Part shown: positions 26,366 to 34,499 of the stretch, in pieces | Position numbering within the stretch: position 1 is the first letter of the stretch | Layout of the letters: each line of letters begins with the position of its first letter | Origin: Mangrovicoccus sp. HB161399 | GTDB taxonomy: Bacteria > Pseudomonadota > Alphaproteobacteria > Rhodobacterales > Rhodobacteraceae | NCBI RefSeq assembly: GCF_013184745.1 | Contig: NZ_JAATVU010000012.1 | Coordinates: 62,001-126,000, forward strand | Length of the DNA: 64,000 bases | Direction: 5' to 3' | The notes under the pieces: generated by a model | Seen by the model: only the letters and a program-made list of their open reading frames with translations | Databases searched by the model: none | Told to the model about the DNA's origin: nothing | Translations under genes and position numbers: made by a program

Positions 26366-28039
26366 CTAGGACGCGCGCAGCCGTTCCGGCTCGAAATGCG
26401 GGATCGCCGAGACGAGCTTCTGGGTGTAGGCGTCCTTCGGGGCGTGCAGGACCTCCTCGGCCGTGCCGGTTTCGACGATCCGGCCGCGGTTCATCACGAT
26501 CACCCGCTCGCAGAGCAGACGCACCACGTTCAGGTCGTGGCTGACGAAGATGTAGCTCATCCCCAGCTCGCGCCGCAGCCGGTCGAGCAGTTGCAGAACC
26601 ACCGCCTGCACCGAAACGTCGAGCGCCGAGGTCGGCTCGTCGAGGATCAGGAGCAGCGGGTCGGTGGCGATGGCCCGTGCGATGCCGACCCGCGCCTTCT
26701 GCCCGCCGGAAAGCTGGTGCGGATAGCGGCTCAGCAGGTTGGCGGGCAGGCCGACCATCTCGGCCAGCTCGGCGACCTTGCGCGCGATCTCGCCGCCGTC
26801 GCGCATCCCCGAGATCCGGCGCAGCGGCTGGGCGATCGCCTCGGCGGCCGACCAGCGCGGATCGAGGCTGTCATGCGCGTCCTGGAACACCATCTGGATG
26901 CGCCCGCGTTCCGGCATGCGGGCGAAGCGCGCGGCGGGGTGCTGGACGATGTCCTGGCCGTCGAAGACGACGGAACCCGAGGTCGCGTCCTGCAGCCGGG
27001 CGATGATCGAGGAGGTCGTGGACTTGCCGCAGCCTGACTCGCCCACCAGCCCGAGGCTTTCGCCGCGCATCATCTGGAAGCCGATGCCGTCGACGGCGCG
27101 GAAGGGCGCGGGCTTCCTCCCGAAGAAGCTGCCGCCGCGCTTGGGGAATTCCTTGACCAGATCGACGACTTCCAGCAGGCGCTCCGGTCCCGGCTCCCGC
27201 TTGCGCGGCGGCGCGATCGAGGGCGGCGCCTCGGGCAGGCCGCCGGTCAGGTCGGCCAATTCCGAGCGCGGCCCCGGCGAAGCGGCGATCAGCTTCTGGG
27301 TATAGGGGTGCTGCGGGCTGGTGAAGAGCTGGACCACCGGCGCGGTTTCCACCACATGGCCCTTCTCCATCACCACGATCCGGTCGCAATATTCCGCGGC
27401 CATACCCAGATCATGGGTGATCAGCACCACGGACATGCCGCGCGCCTTGGTCAGATCCCGCACCAGATCCATCGTCGCCTTCTGGGTCGTGACATCAAGC
27501 CCGGTGGTCGGCTCGTCGGCGATCAGCAGCTTCGGCGAACAGGCCAGAGCGAGGGCGATCATCACCCGCTGGCACATGCCGCCCGACAGCTCGAACGGAT
27601 AGCTGTCGACGCGCTCCTCGGGGTCGTTGATCTTCACCTGCTTGAGAAGCTCGATGGCCTTGGCCCGGGCATCCGTGCGCCCGGCAAGCGCATGGCGTTT
27701 CAGCACGTCGCCGATCTGCTGGCCCACCGGCATGATCGGGTTCAGCGCCGCCCGCGGGTTCTGGAAAATCATCGAGATCTCGCGGCCCCTCAGCTCCCGC
27801 TGCCGCCCCTCGACCGGCTTGCCGTCATATTCGACGCCGCCATGGGTGATCCGCCCCGCCTGATCCAGGAGCCCGATCACGGTATAGGCGCTGACTGACT
27901 TGCCAGAGCCGCTTTCGCCGACCACCCCGACGACCTCTCCGGGCGCGACCTCGAAACTGACCTCGTGCAGCGCCTGGACGTCGCCCTTGCGGGTCTTGAA
28001 GGCGATCGACAGGGTCTCGACTTTCAGCAGCGGTGCCAT
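26366..28039 (-). CDS. Dipeptide/oligopeptide-type ABC transporter, fused dual ATPase
   Basis: A 557-residue protein with two complete ATPase domains, as in GsiA or DdpD-DdpF fusions. Domain one (residues 5-265) has Walker A GESGSGKS, signature [15 protein letters not shown] and Walker [13 protein letters not shown]. Domain two (about 295-550) has [24 protein letters not shown] and [12 protein letters not shown]. Each ends with the oligopeptide-type HPYTQKLI or DAYTQKLV box. It would power uptake through the DppB/DppC-like permeases encoded just upstream. The start complementary to 28037-28039 has GAGG 6 nt before it; an ATG 12 nt upstream that overlaps the dppC stop is possible. Last gene of the operon atzF, dppA-like, dppB, dppC, this gene. 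Confidence 0.93.
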   Translation of the reverse strand: MAPLLKVETLSIAFKTRKGDVQALHEVSFEVAPGEVVGVVGESGSGKSVSAYTVIGLLDQAGRITHGGVEYDGKPVEGRQRELRGREISMIFQNPRAALNPIMPVGQQIGDVLKRHALAGRTDARAKAIELLKQVKINDPEERVDSYPFELSGGMCQRVMIALALACSPKLLIADEPTTGLDVTTQKATMDLVRDLTKARGMSVVLITHDLGMAAEYCDRIVVMEKGHVVETAPVVQLFTSPQHPYTQKLIAASPGPRSELADLTGGLPEAPPSIAPPRKREPGPERLLEVVDLVKEFPKRGGSFFGRKPAPFRAVDGIGFQMMRGESLGLVGESGCGKSTTSSIIARLQDATSGSVVFDGQDIVQHPAARFARMPERGRIQMVFQDAHDSLDPRWSAAEAIAQPLRRISGMRDGGEIARKVAELAEMVGLPANLLSRYPHQLSGGQKARVGIARAIATDPLLLILDEPTSALDVSVQAVVLQLLDRLRRELGMSYIFVSHDLNVVRLLCERVIVMNRGRIVETGTAEEVLHAPKDAYTQKLVSAIPHFEPERLRAS

Positions 28040-28047
28040 GGCGGGCC

Positions 28048-28890
28048 TCATGTCCGGCGGGTGGGGTCGACCATGTCGCGCAGGCCGTCCCCCATCAGGT
28101 TGAAGCAAAAGACGGCGAGCATCAGGGCGGCGCCCGGGAAGAGCGCGAGCCACCATTCGCCCGAGACGATGTAGCTGGCGCCCTCGGCGACCATGATGCC
28201 CCATTCGGCAGCGGGCGGACGGACGCCGAGCCCGATGAAGCTGAGCCCGGCGGCGTTCAGGATCGCCCAGCCGAGGTTCAGCGAGATCTGCACCATCATC
28301 GGCGGCAGCACGTTGGGGAAAAGCTGGGTGGCGAGAATGCGCAGGTCGGAACTGCCCGAAAGCCGCGCCGCCTGCACGTAGCCTGCGTTGCGGCGCACGG
28401 CGACCTCGGCACGGGCGACGCGGATGTAGAAGGGCAGGTTGATGACGGCGGTGGCGTAGATGACGTTCTCGACCGTGTTGCCCATGGTCGCGACCACGCC
28501 CATGGCGAGCACGAAGAGCGGGAAGGCCATGATCGTGTCGGAGAGCCTCCCGACGATCCGGTCGGTCCATCCGCCGCGGAAGCCCGCGAGGCAGCCAAGC
28601 GCCGAGCCGATCACGAAAGACAGCGCCACCGCCGAGAAGGCGATGCCGAGATCCAGCCGCGCGGCGACGATCACGCGGGAAAGCACGTCACGGCCCAGAT
28701 GGTCGGTGCCGAATGGATGCGCCCAGCTGGGCGGCTGCAGCGCGTTGACCGCGCGGGTGGCCAGCGGGTCATAGGGCGCGATCAGCGGACCGAACACTGC
28801 CATCGCCGCAAGCAGCGCGAACAGCGCGAAGCCGATGACGGTCAGCGGGTTCTCCGACATCGTGTAGCGCAGGCGGGCGATTGCGGCCAT
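28048..28890 (-). CDS. Dipeptide-type ABC transporter permease, DppC family
   Basis: A 280-residue inner-membrane permease with six helices. The family features are an N-terminal helix (PLTVIGFALFALLAAMAVFG), the PFGTDHLGRDVLSRV motif ahead of helix two, and the ATPase-contact loop with YVQAARLSGSSDLRIL. It pairs with the DppB-like protein, whose gene stops 1 bp upstream of this start. The substrate would be a peptide, opine or small amide; the amidase gene in the operon favours the last. Confidence 0.93.
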   Translation of the reverse strand: MAAIARLRYTMSENPLTVIGFALFALLAAMAVFGPLIAPYDPLATRAVNALQPPSWAHPFGTDHLGRDVLSRVIVAARLDLGIAFSAVALSFVIGSALGCLAGFRGGWTDRIVGRLSDTIMAFPLFVLAMGVVATMGNTVENVIYATAVINLPFYIRVARAEVAVRRNAGYVQAARLSGSSDLRILATQLFPNVLPPMMVQISLNLGWAILNAAGLSFIGLGVRPPAAEWGIMVAEGASYIVSGEWWLALFPGAALMLAVFCFNLMGDGLRDMVDPTRRT

Positions 28891-28891
28891 C

Positions 28892-29911
28892 TCAGCTCTC
28901 CAGCCCGACGCGCGGGTCGATCAGGGTGAGGACGACGTCGATGACGAGGTTCACGACGACGAACAGGAGCGCCATGCACAGGACGAAGCCTTGCACCGCG
29001 GCATAGTCCGAAGCCACCAGCGCACCGATGGCGTAGCTGCCGATGCCGGGCCAGGAGAAGACCTTCTCCACAAGAACGTTGGCGCCGAGGAGGAAAGAGA
29101 AGACCATGCCCAGCGTGGTCAGGACGGGCAGCGCGGCGTTGCGGAAGGCGTAGATCCACAGCACCCTTGCCCCGCCCAGCCCGTTGGCCCGCGCCGTGCG
29201 GACATAGTCGCCCGACAGCGCCGAGAGCATCGCGGCCCGGGTCATCCGCGCAATCGGGGCCAGCGCAAAGAGGCCGAGCGTCACCGCGGGCAGAACCATC
29301 TGGCGAAGCGCGGCCCAGAACACCTCCCAGTCGCCGGCAAGCAGGGCATCGATCGTGTAGAAGCCGGTCACCGGCGGCGGCGAGAGATAGAGGAAGTCGA
29401 GCCGTCCCAGCGGCGAGGGCGCCCAGCCGAGCAGGTAGTAGAAGACATAGATCAGGAAGAGCCCGGTGAAGAAGGTCGGCAGCGACACGCCCGCCGTCAC
29501 CAGCACCCGGCAGAGATGGTCGATCCAGCTGCCCGGACGGGTCGCGGCCAGCACGCCCAGCGGAATCGCCACCGCCATGGCGAAGAAGAGGCCGGCGAAG
29601 GTCAGCTCCAGCGAGGCCGGCAGCCGCGCGGCAAGCTCGTTGAGCACCGGCTGGCCGGTGGTCAGCGAATTTCCGAGATCCCCCTGCAGGAGATCTCCGA
29701 GATAGTAGACGAACTGGACCGGAAGCGGCTGGTCCAGCCCCAGCTCTGCCCGCACCTGCGCGATGGTCCCGTCATCCGCCATCAGCCCGGCGAAGAACAC
29801 CGCCGGATCCCCCGGCAGGGCACGCGTGAGCAGGAAGGTGATGACGATCACGCCGAAAACCGGGGGGATCGCCTGCAGGATCCGTCCGCCGATGCGGGAG
29901 AGCTTTTCCAT
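28892..29911 (-). CDS. Dipeptide-type ABC transporter permease, DppB family
   Basis: A 339-residue permease with six helices. It has the DppB signature RIGGRILQAIPPVFGVIVI, then TFLLTRALPGDPA, the LGLDQPLPVQFVYYLGDLL segment, and the EAA-like loop DYVRTARANGLGGARVL. It forms the membrane channel with the DppC-like protein. It starts 3 bp after the stop of the binding-protein gene. A second potential operon promoter was not seen here. Confidence 0.93.
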   Translation of the reverse strand: MEKLSRIGGRILQAIPPVFGVIVITFLLTRALPGDPAVFFAGLMADDGTIAQVRAELGLDQPLPVQFVYYLGDLLQGDLGNSLTTGQPVLNELAARLPASLELTFAGLFFAMAVAIPLGVLAATRPGSWIDHLCRVLVTAGVSLPTFFTGLFLIYVFYYLLGWAPSPLGRLDFLYLSPPPVTGFYTIDALLAGDWEVFWAALRQMVLPAVTLGLFALAPIARMTRAAMLSALSGDYVRTARANGLGGARVLWIYAFRNAALPVLTTLGMVFSFLLGANVLVEKVFSWPGIGSYAIGALVASDYAAVQGFVLCMALLFVVVNLVIDVVLTLIDPRVGLES

Positions 29912-29914
29912 GGC

Positions 29915-31534
29915 TCAGCCCTTGGCCATGTTGGACAGCGCCAGCTGGCGGTGGAACCAGGAGACGTAGCCGGTGACCTCGGGCTTCATCGCCGCGTCCA
30001 GATAGGGCTGGTAGAGCGGGATGCGCGGCACGTCCTCGAAGGCGATCTCGATCATCCGCTTGACGTTCGGCGCATAGGCCGGATCGTCGGTCTCCATGGT
30101 GAGGGTCTCGTCGACGAGCTTGTCCATCTCGGGGTTGGAGTAGTTCGACGAGTTGAACAGGTGCCCCTCGATATAGGCCCAGTAGAAGTAGTAGTCGGGA
30201 TAGTTCAGCCAGCCGCCGAAGTTCTCCAGGTGCATCGGCAGGCGCTTCTCGACCAGCGCCGCGGTGCGCCACTGGGCACCCGGGATCTTGTCGAGCGTGG
30301 CGGTGATGCCGATCTTGGCCAGCGACTCCTGGATCAGCAGCGCGGTGGGCTCCATCCAGTCGGCAAGGCCCAGATTGTAGGACAGCGTGGTCTCGAACCC
30401 GTCGGCCATCCCGGCTTCCGCCATCAGCGCCTTGGCCTTCTCGATGTCGGTCGCATAGGGGAAGGGCTGCGGCCATTCGATGGTCGAGGGGCTCATCTCG
30501 TCCCCGCCCCACATCTGCTTGCCGCGGCCATAGGCGCCCGCCGCCAGGATGTCCTCGTAGGGCAGTGCATAGGCGATCGCCTGGCGCACCAGCTTGTTGT
30601 CGAAGGGCTCGAAATTCAGGTTCAGCCCCAGCACGTGCAGGCAGTTGTCGACCGGCGCGCCCTCGACCTTGGCCTTGCCGCTCTCGCCCAGCTCCTTGGC
30701 GTCCTTGGCAGGCACGTCCATGTAGAAATCGACATCGCCGCGCTCCAGCAGCGCACGGCGCGTCGCGGCCGACGGCACTTCGCGGACGATCACGCGCTTC
30801 AGCGCCGGCAGCTCGCCCAGTTCCCAGTCATCGTTGCGCTCGTAGACGAATTGCTGGCCCGGGTCCCAGCGGGTGATCTTGAACGGGCCGGAGCCGGCCG
30901 GGTTCTCGTGCAGGTACTCGGTCGCCCAGGGGTCGTCCGCGGTTGCATGTTCCTTGGCAACCTTCGAGTTGATCACCAGCGGCACTGGCACGGCGAGGTC
31001 GGGCAGCGCCAGCTTCGAGGACGCGGGCAGATCGACCCGGAAGGTCATCTCGTCCACGACGACGAACTGGTCGGGCTCGGACATGGAGCCTGCCTTCATC
31101 TGCACCAGCGGGAAGCCGCCCAGCGTCACCGCGCGGTCGAAGGACCATTTCACGTCCTCGGCGGTCACCTGGCTGCCGTCCCAGAACTTCGCCTTCGGGC
31201 TGATCTTGAAGGTGATCGACTTGCCGTCCCCGGACACCTCCCAGCTTTCGGCGATCTCGGGCTCGATCACGGTCGAGTCGTAGGACAGCGTGCCGTCCTC
31301 CAGCGTCTTGGTGCCGAAGCGGACCAGCCGGTCATAGACGTTCACCGCCACCTGGTAGGAGGGCCGGTTGGTGCCAGAGCGGTGCAGGTCGAGGCTGTTG
31401 ATCGTGTCGCCGATCACCACGACCAGCGTGTCGCTGCCCGCTGCCGCCGAGGCCGGCAGAGCGCGCAGGAAGGGAAGCAGCGCGGCGCCGCCGAGCGCGG
31501 CGGAGCCGGTCCTGAGGAAGTCGCGTCGTTTCAT
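29915..31534 (-). CDS. Peptide/opine-type ABC transporter substrate-binding protein with Tat signal
   Basis: A 539-residue SBP_bac_5 family periplasmic protein. It opens MKRRDFLRTGSAALGGAAL, a twin-arginine signal peptide with cleavage expected near ALPASA, and then DTLVVVIGDTINSLDLHRSG. A central VKWSFDRAVTLGG and a VDFYMDVPAKDAKEL stretch fit the family. The start complementary to 31532-31534 is chosen because GGAG lies 6 nt upstream; an ATG at 31555 that touches the amidase stop would add seven residues. Tat export suggests folding in the cytoplasm before secretion. It collects the substrate of the dppBC-ATPase importer; the ligand may be a urea- or amide-containing compound. Confidence 0.92.
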   Translation of the reverse strand: MKRRDFLRTGSAALGGAALLPFLRALPASAAAGSDTLVVVIGDTINSLDLHRSGTNRPSYQVAVNVYDRLVRFGTKTLEDGTLSYDSTVIEPEIAESWEVSGDGKSITFKISPKAKFWDGSQVTAEDVKWSFDRAVTLGGFPLVQMKAGSMSEPDQFVVVDEMTFRVDLPASSKLALPDLAVPVPLVINSKVAKEHATADDPWATEYLHENPAGSGPFKITRWDPGQQFVYERNDDWELGELPALKRVIVREVPSAATRRALLERGDVDFYMDVPAKDAKELGESGKAKVEGAPVDNCLHVLGLNLNFEPFDNKLVRQAIAYALPYEDILAAGAYGRGKQMWGGDEMSPSTIEWPQPFPYATDIEKAKALMAEAGMADGFETTLSYNLGLADWMEPTALLIQESLAKIGITATLDKIPGAQWRTAALVEKRLPMHLENFGGWLNYPDYYFYWAYIEGHLFNSSNYSNPEMDKLVDETLTMETDDPAYAPNVKRMIEIAFEDVPRIPLYQPYLDAAMKPEVTGYVSWFHRQLALSNMAKG

Positions 31535-31554
31535 CTTGATCTCCATGTCGGTCA

Positions 31555-33372
31555 TCAGCTGGCCGCTTTCGCGGTCTGGTTTTCGAGGAAGGCCCGCCAG
31601 CCGCCGAACTGCGAGATCTCGGTGGCGTCGGGGACGGCCGCGGACTCGCAGAGGAAGCCCAGGACCTTGCGGCCATCGGAAATCGTCAGCGTACCGATGG
31701 TCAAGGGCGAGGGGACGCCTTTCATGAAACTGCCCATCTGCGATTCAGGTATTGCCCATAGCTCGACCGCGATGGAGTGTCCCTGCCCGTTCTGGTCGCA
31801 GCGCACGAGGCCCGGCCGCTTCGGCGGCCCGCCTGCCAGAGCATAGAAGCGGTAGTCGGGCGCGGTCTCTGCCGCCTCCAGGAAACGCCCGCCGCGCGAG
31901 GTCAGCTCGTGGTTCAGCGGCAGTCCGGACATGTGCGCGCCGACCGCGGCGACGACGATCTCGTCCTCGGCGGCCTCCGGCGCGGCTTCGGCCAGCGGCG
32001 GCATCTCCCAGCCCATGGCGCCCGGCGCCCCTGCCAGCTGGGCCTGCAGCACCCGGCCCAGCGAGGCCAGCAGCGCATCCTTCCCGGCCGGCGCGATCAG
32101 CGTCACGTTCCCGGGATGCCCGTCCGGGCGCGGCATCACCGGCACCGCCAGCGCCGCCATGTCGAGCAAGTTGACGAAATTGGTGTAGGTTCCCAGCCGC
32201 GAATTGGCGGCGACCGGCTCTGCTTCGATATCGGCCAGCGTGCAGAGCCCGGGAATGGTCGGAACGCAGAGCATGTCGAGCCCTTCGGTCATCTCCTCGG
32301 CCATCCGCTTCAGGTCGCGGAACCGGTACTGCGCGCGGAATGCATCCGTGGCCGAGAATTGCAGCGCCTTGCCGACGATTTCGTGGATCACCGGCAGAAC
32401 CTCGTCCGGCCGGTCGCGCATGATCTCCTCGATAACCGCGTGTCGCTCGGCCACCCAGGGACCTTCGTAGAGCATGATGGCGATGTCGTAGAGCGGGGTG
32501 AAATCGAGCTCGGCGATGCGGTGGCCCTGCGCCGCGAGATAGGCCAGGGCGGCGTCGAAATTCTCTTCCTGCGCGGTATCGCCGAAGAATTTCCGCGTCG
32601 CCTTGTCCGGCACGCCGATGGCAAGCTGCGGCACCGGGCCGGGCACCGGCGCGGCGATCCTGCGGGAATAGGAGTCGCCGGCGTCATAGCTGGCGGCGGC
32701 GCGGAACACGGCATGGGCGTCATCCACCGTCAGCGCGAAGACCGAGATGGTCTCGCAGCTGCGGCAGGCCGGGACCACGCCCGTGGCCGAGAAACTGCCC
32801 AGCGTGGGCTTCAGCCCGACAATGCCGTTCATGGCGGCAGGCACCCGGCCGGATCCGGCGGTGTCGGTGCCCAGCGAGAATGTCACCAGCCCCTTGCCGA
32901 CCGCGACGCCCGACCCGCCCGAGGATCCGCCCGGCACCAGTTCCGGGTTGATCGCATTGATCGGCGCCGGCCCGGTGGTGCGGGTGCCGTTCAAACCGGT
33001 GGCGAACTGGTCGAGGCTGGCCTTGCCGACCGGAATCGCCCCGGCCTCGCGCAGCTTCGCCACGACGAAGGCATCTTCGCCAGGGACATAGGCGAAGGCC
33101 GGGCAGCCTGCCGTGGTCGGCCAGCCCCCGACATCTATGTTGTCCTTCACCGCGAAGGGCAGCCCGTAGAGCGGCTTGGCCGCCGGATCGAAGGGCCCCA
33201 GCGCCTCGGCCATGGCAACCAGCTCGGCCTCGTCTGCTAGATGCAGGAAGATGCCCGGATCCTCCGCCGCGACAATGCGGCGGCGGCATTCGCGCATCGC
33301 CTCCATCGGCGTGAGACCGTCCGCATAGGCGCGGTGCAGCGAGGCGAGGAAGAAGGGGAGGTCCTGGATCAT
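31555..33372 (-). CDS. atzF: Allophanate hydrolase-like amidase (AtzF family)
   Basis: A 605-residue amidase-signature enzyme with the extra C-terminal domain seen in allophanate hydrolases. The catalytic triad is visible: K76 in PFAVKDNID, cis-Ser150 in PGGSSGGSG and nucleophile S174 in GTDTAGSGRVPA. The C-terminal domain has AVGAHMSGLPLNHELTSRGG and ISDGRKVLGFLCE, diagnostic for AtzF rather than plain amidases. Allophanate (urea-1-carboxylate) is split into ammonia and carbon dioxide. No urea carboxylase, biuret hydrolase or cyanurate hydrolase gene is nearby, so the in vivo substrate may differ. It is the first gene of the operon with the dipeptide-type ABC transporter, divergent from a LysR gene. 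Confidence 0.88.
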   Translation of the reverse strand: MIQDLPFFLASLHRAYADGLTPMEAMRECRRRIVAAEDPGIFLHLADEAELVAMAEALGPFDPAAKPLYGLPFAVKDNIDVGGWPTTAGCPAFAYVPGEDAFVVAKLREAGAIPVGKASLDQFATGLNGTRTTGPAPINAINPELVPGGSSGGSGVAVGKGLVTFSLGTDTAGSGRVPAAMNGIVGLKPTLGSFSATGVVPACRSCETISVFALTVDDAHAVFRAAASYDAGDSYSRRIAAPVPGPVPQLAIGVPDKATRKFFGDTAQEENFDAALAYLAAQGHRIAELDFTPLYDIAIMLYEGPWVAERHAVIEEIMRDRPDEVLPVIHEIVGKALQFSATDAFRAQYRFRDLKRMAEEMTEGLDMLCVPTIPGLCTLADIEAEPVAANSRLGTYTNFVNLLDMAALAVPVMPRPDGHPGNVTLIAPAGKDALLASLGRVLQAQLAGAPGAMGWEMPPLAEAAPEAAEDEIVVAAVGAHMSGLPLNHELTSRGGRFLEAAETAPDYRFYALAGGPPKRPGLVRCDQNGQGHSIAVELWAIPESQMGSFMKGVPSPLTIGTLTISDGRKVLGFLCESAAVPDATEISQFGGWRAFLENQTAKAAS

Positions 33373-33378
33373 GCGCTC

Positions 33379-33409
33379 GGTTCCGTTCTGAAGTCGCTTT
33401 CAGGGAACC
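33379..33409. promoter_or_regulatory. Inverted repeat ahead of atzF, probable LysR operator
   Basis: Two nested arms, GGTTCC...CTGAA at 33379-33392 and TTCAG.GGAACC at 33399-33409, face each other across a 6-bp centre. This is a good dyad of the kind bound by LysR proteins, and the divergent LysR gene starts 75 bp away. Its closeness to the atzF start (7 bp) means it could also fold in the mRNA and affect translation. Confidence 0.5.
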
Positions 33410-33483
33410 ACTCGCGCGCGCTGCAGGATACTGCTATTTTTGCGCCATCGCGATGCAGGATTTGCACCACGAAAGGAGGCCCG

Positions 33484-34386
33484 ATGCGGTTCCAGACGAC
33501 GCTGAGATATATCGACATGGTGGCCCGCACCGGCTCGATCCGGAAGGCGGCAGAGTCGCTGTCGATCACTTCCACCGCGCTCAACCGCCGGATCCTCGCC
33601 TTCGAGGAGGAGCTGGGCGCCGACTTGTTCGAACGGATGTCGACCGGCGTGCGGCTGTCGGCGGCGGGCGAGCTGCTGCTTTTGTCGGCACGCAACCAGA
33701 TCGGAGAGATGGAGCGGCTGAGGGCGCAGATCGCCGACCTCAAGGGCGAGCGCCGCGGCCATGTGTCGATCGCCTGCAGCCAGGCGCTGCTGCCGTATTT
33801 CTTCCCCGAGCAGATCGCCGCCTACCGCGCCGCGCATCCTCTGGTGACCTTCAACGTGATGCAGCGCGACCGCGCCGCCGCCGAAGAGGCGCTGGCCGAC
33901 CGCAGCGCGGATCTGGCCGCGGTGTTCGAGCCCGCGCAGCTGACCGATTTCCACGTGCTGCTAGCCGTCGACCAGCCGGTCCACGCGGTGATGGCCGAGG
34001 ACCACCCGCTGGCCGCGGAACCGGAACTTCGCTTGCGCGACTGCCTGCGCTATCCGCTGGTGCTGCCGACCGGGGCGATCTCGGTGCGCAGCCTCGTCGA
34101 TGCCGCCGCCCGGCGGATTTCCTCGCCGATGAAGGTGACCGTGACCTCGGACAATTTCGAGTTCATGCGCAACCTGACGCTGTCCGAGCCGGTCATCGCC
34201 TTCCAGATCCCGATCGGCCTGCCCGATCCCTCGCGCGCAGACGGCACGGTCAGCCGCCCTGTCGACCGCCGCGACCTTGCTGCCGGGCGCATCTATCTGG
34301 GGCATCTGCGCGGGCGGGTCCTGCCGGTTGCCGTCGCTGGTTTCGCCCGGCAGATCCAGCAGGTCCTGGCCGACCGCTTCGGCTGA
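33484..34386 (+). CDS. LysR-family transcriptional regulator
   Basis: A 300-residue LysR regulator. The N-terminal winged helix reads LRYIDMVARTGSIRKAAESL with the recognition helix ITSTALNRRILAFEEELG, then LFERMSTGVRLSAAGE. The rest is a substrate-binding-like effector domain. The start has a strong ribosome site (AAAGGAGG, 4 nt before ATG); the open frame upstream lies antisense to atzF. It is divergent from atzF and is its likely regulator. It clearly resembles the LysR at 62878, which also neighbours amide or ring hydrolase genes. The wing-adjacent SITSTALN variant differs from the common 'LSQPAVS' of LysR, placing both in the same subgroup. Confidence 0.92.
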   Translation: MRFQTTLRYIDMVARTGSIRKAAESLSITSTALNRRILAFEEELGADLFERMSTGVRLSAAGELLLLSARNQIGEMERLRAQIADLKGERRGHVSIACSQALLPYFFPEQIAAYRAAHPLVTFNVMQRDRAAAEEALADRSADLAAVFEPAQLTDFHVLLAVDQPVHAVMAEDHPLAAEPELRLRDCLRYPLVLPTGAISVRSLVDAAARRISSPMKVTVTSDNFEFMRNLTLSEPVIAFQIPIGLPDPSRADGTVSRPVDRRDLAAGRIYLGHLRGRVLPVAVAGFARQIQQVLADRFG

Positions 34387-34434
34387 TCGCGCCGGAAATC
34401 TCGCCATGGCGGGTTGCGCGGGAAAATATGCACT

Positions 34435-34455
34435 GTAGACTGATAATCAGTATGC
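34435..34455. promoter_or_regulatory. Putative shared operator, site B (palindromic)
   Basis: Arms GTAGACTGAT and ATCAGTATGC flank a central A; the inner 13 bp (ACTGAT-A-ATCAGT) are a perfect dyad. It lies 45 bp upstream of the molybdenum hydroxylase start and overlaps the likely -10 region, as expected for a repressor. MarR proteins bind dyads of this size, and a marR gene is in the same operon. Confidence 0.6.
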
Positions 34456-34499
34456 TTGCAGTATCGGCGGCACCGCCGCCCGCGTGAAGGAACATTGCA

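Noticed and set aside
31555-33372. Plain Glu-tRNA amidotransferase GatA or indoleacetamide hydrolase
   Set aside because: The 605-residue length and the C-terminal VGAHMSGLPLNHEL domain fit allophanate hydrolase and are absent in GatA-type amidases.
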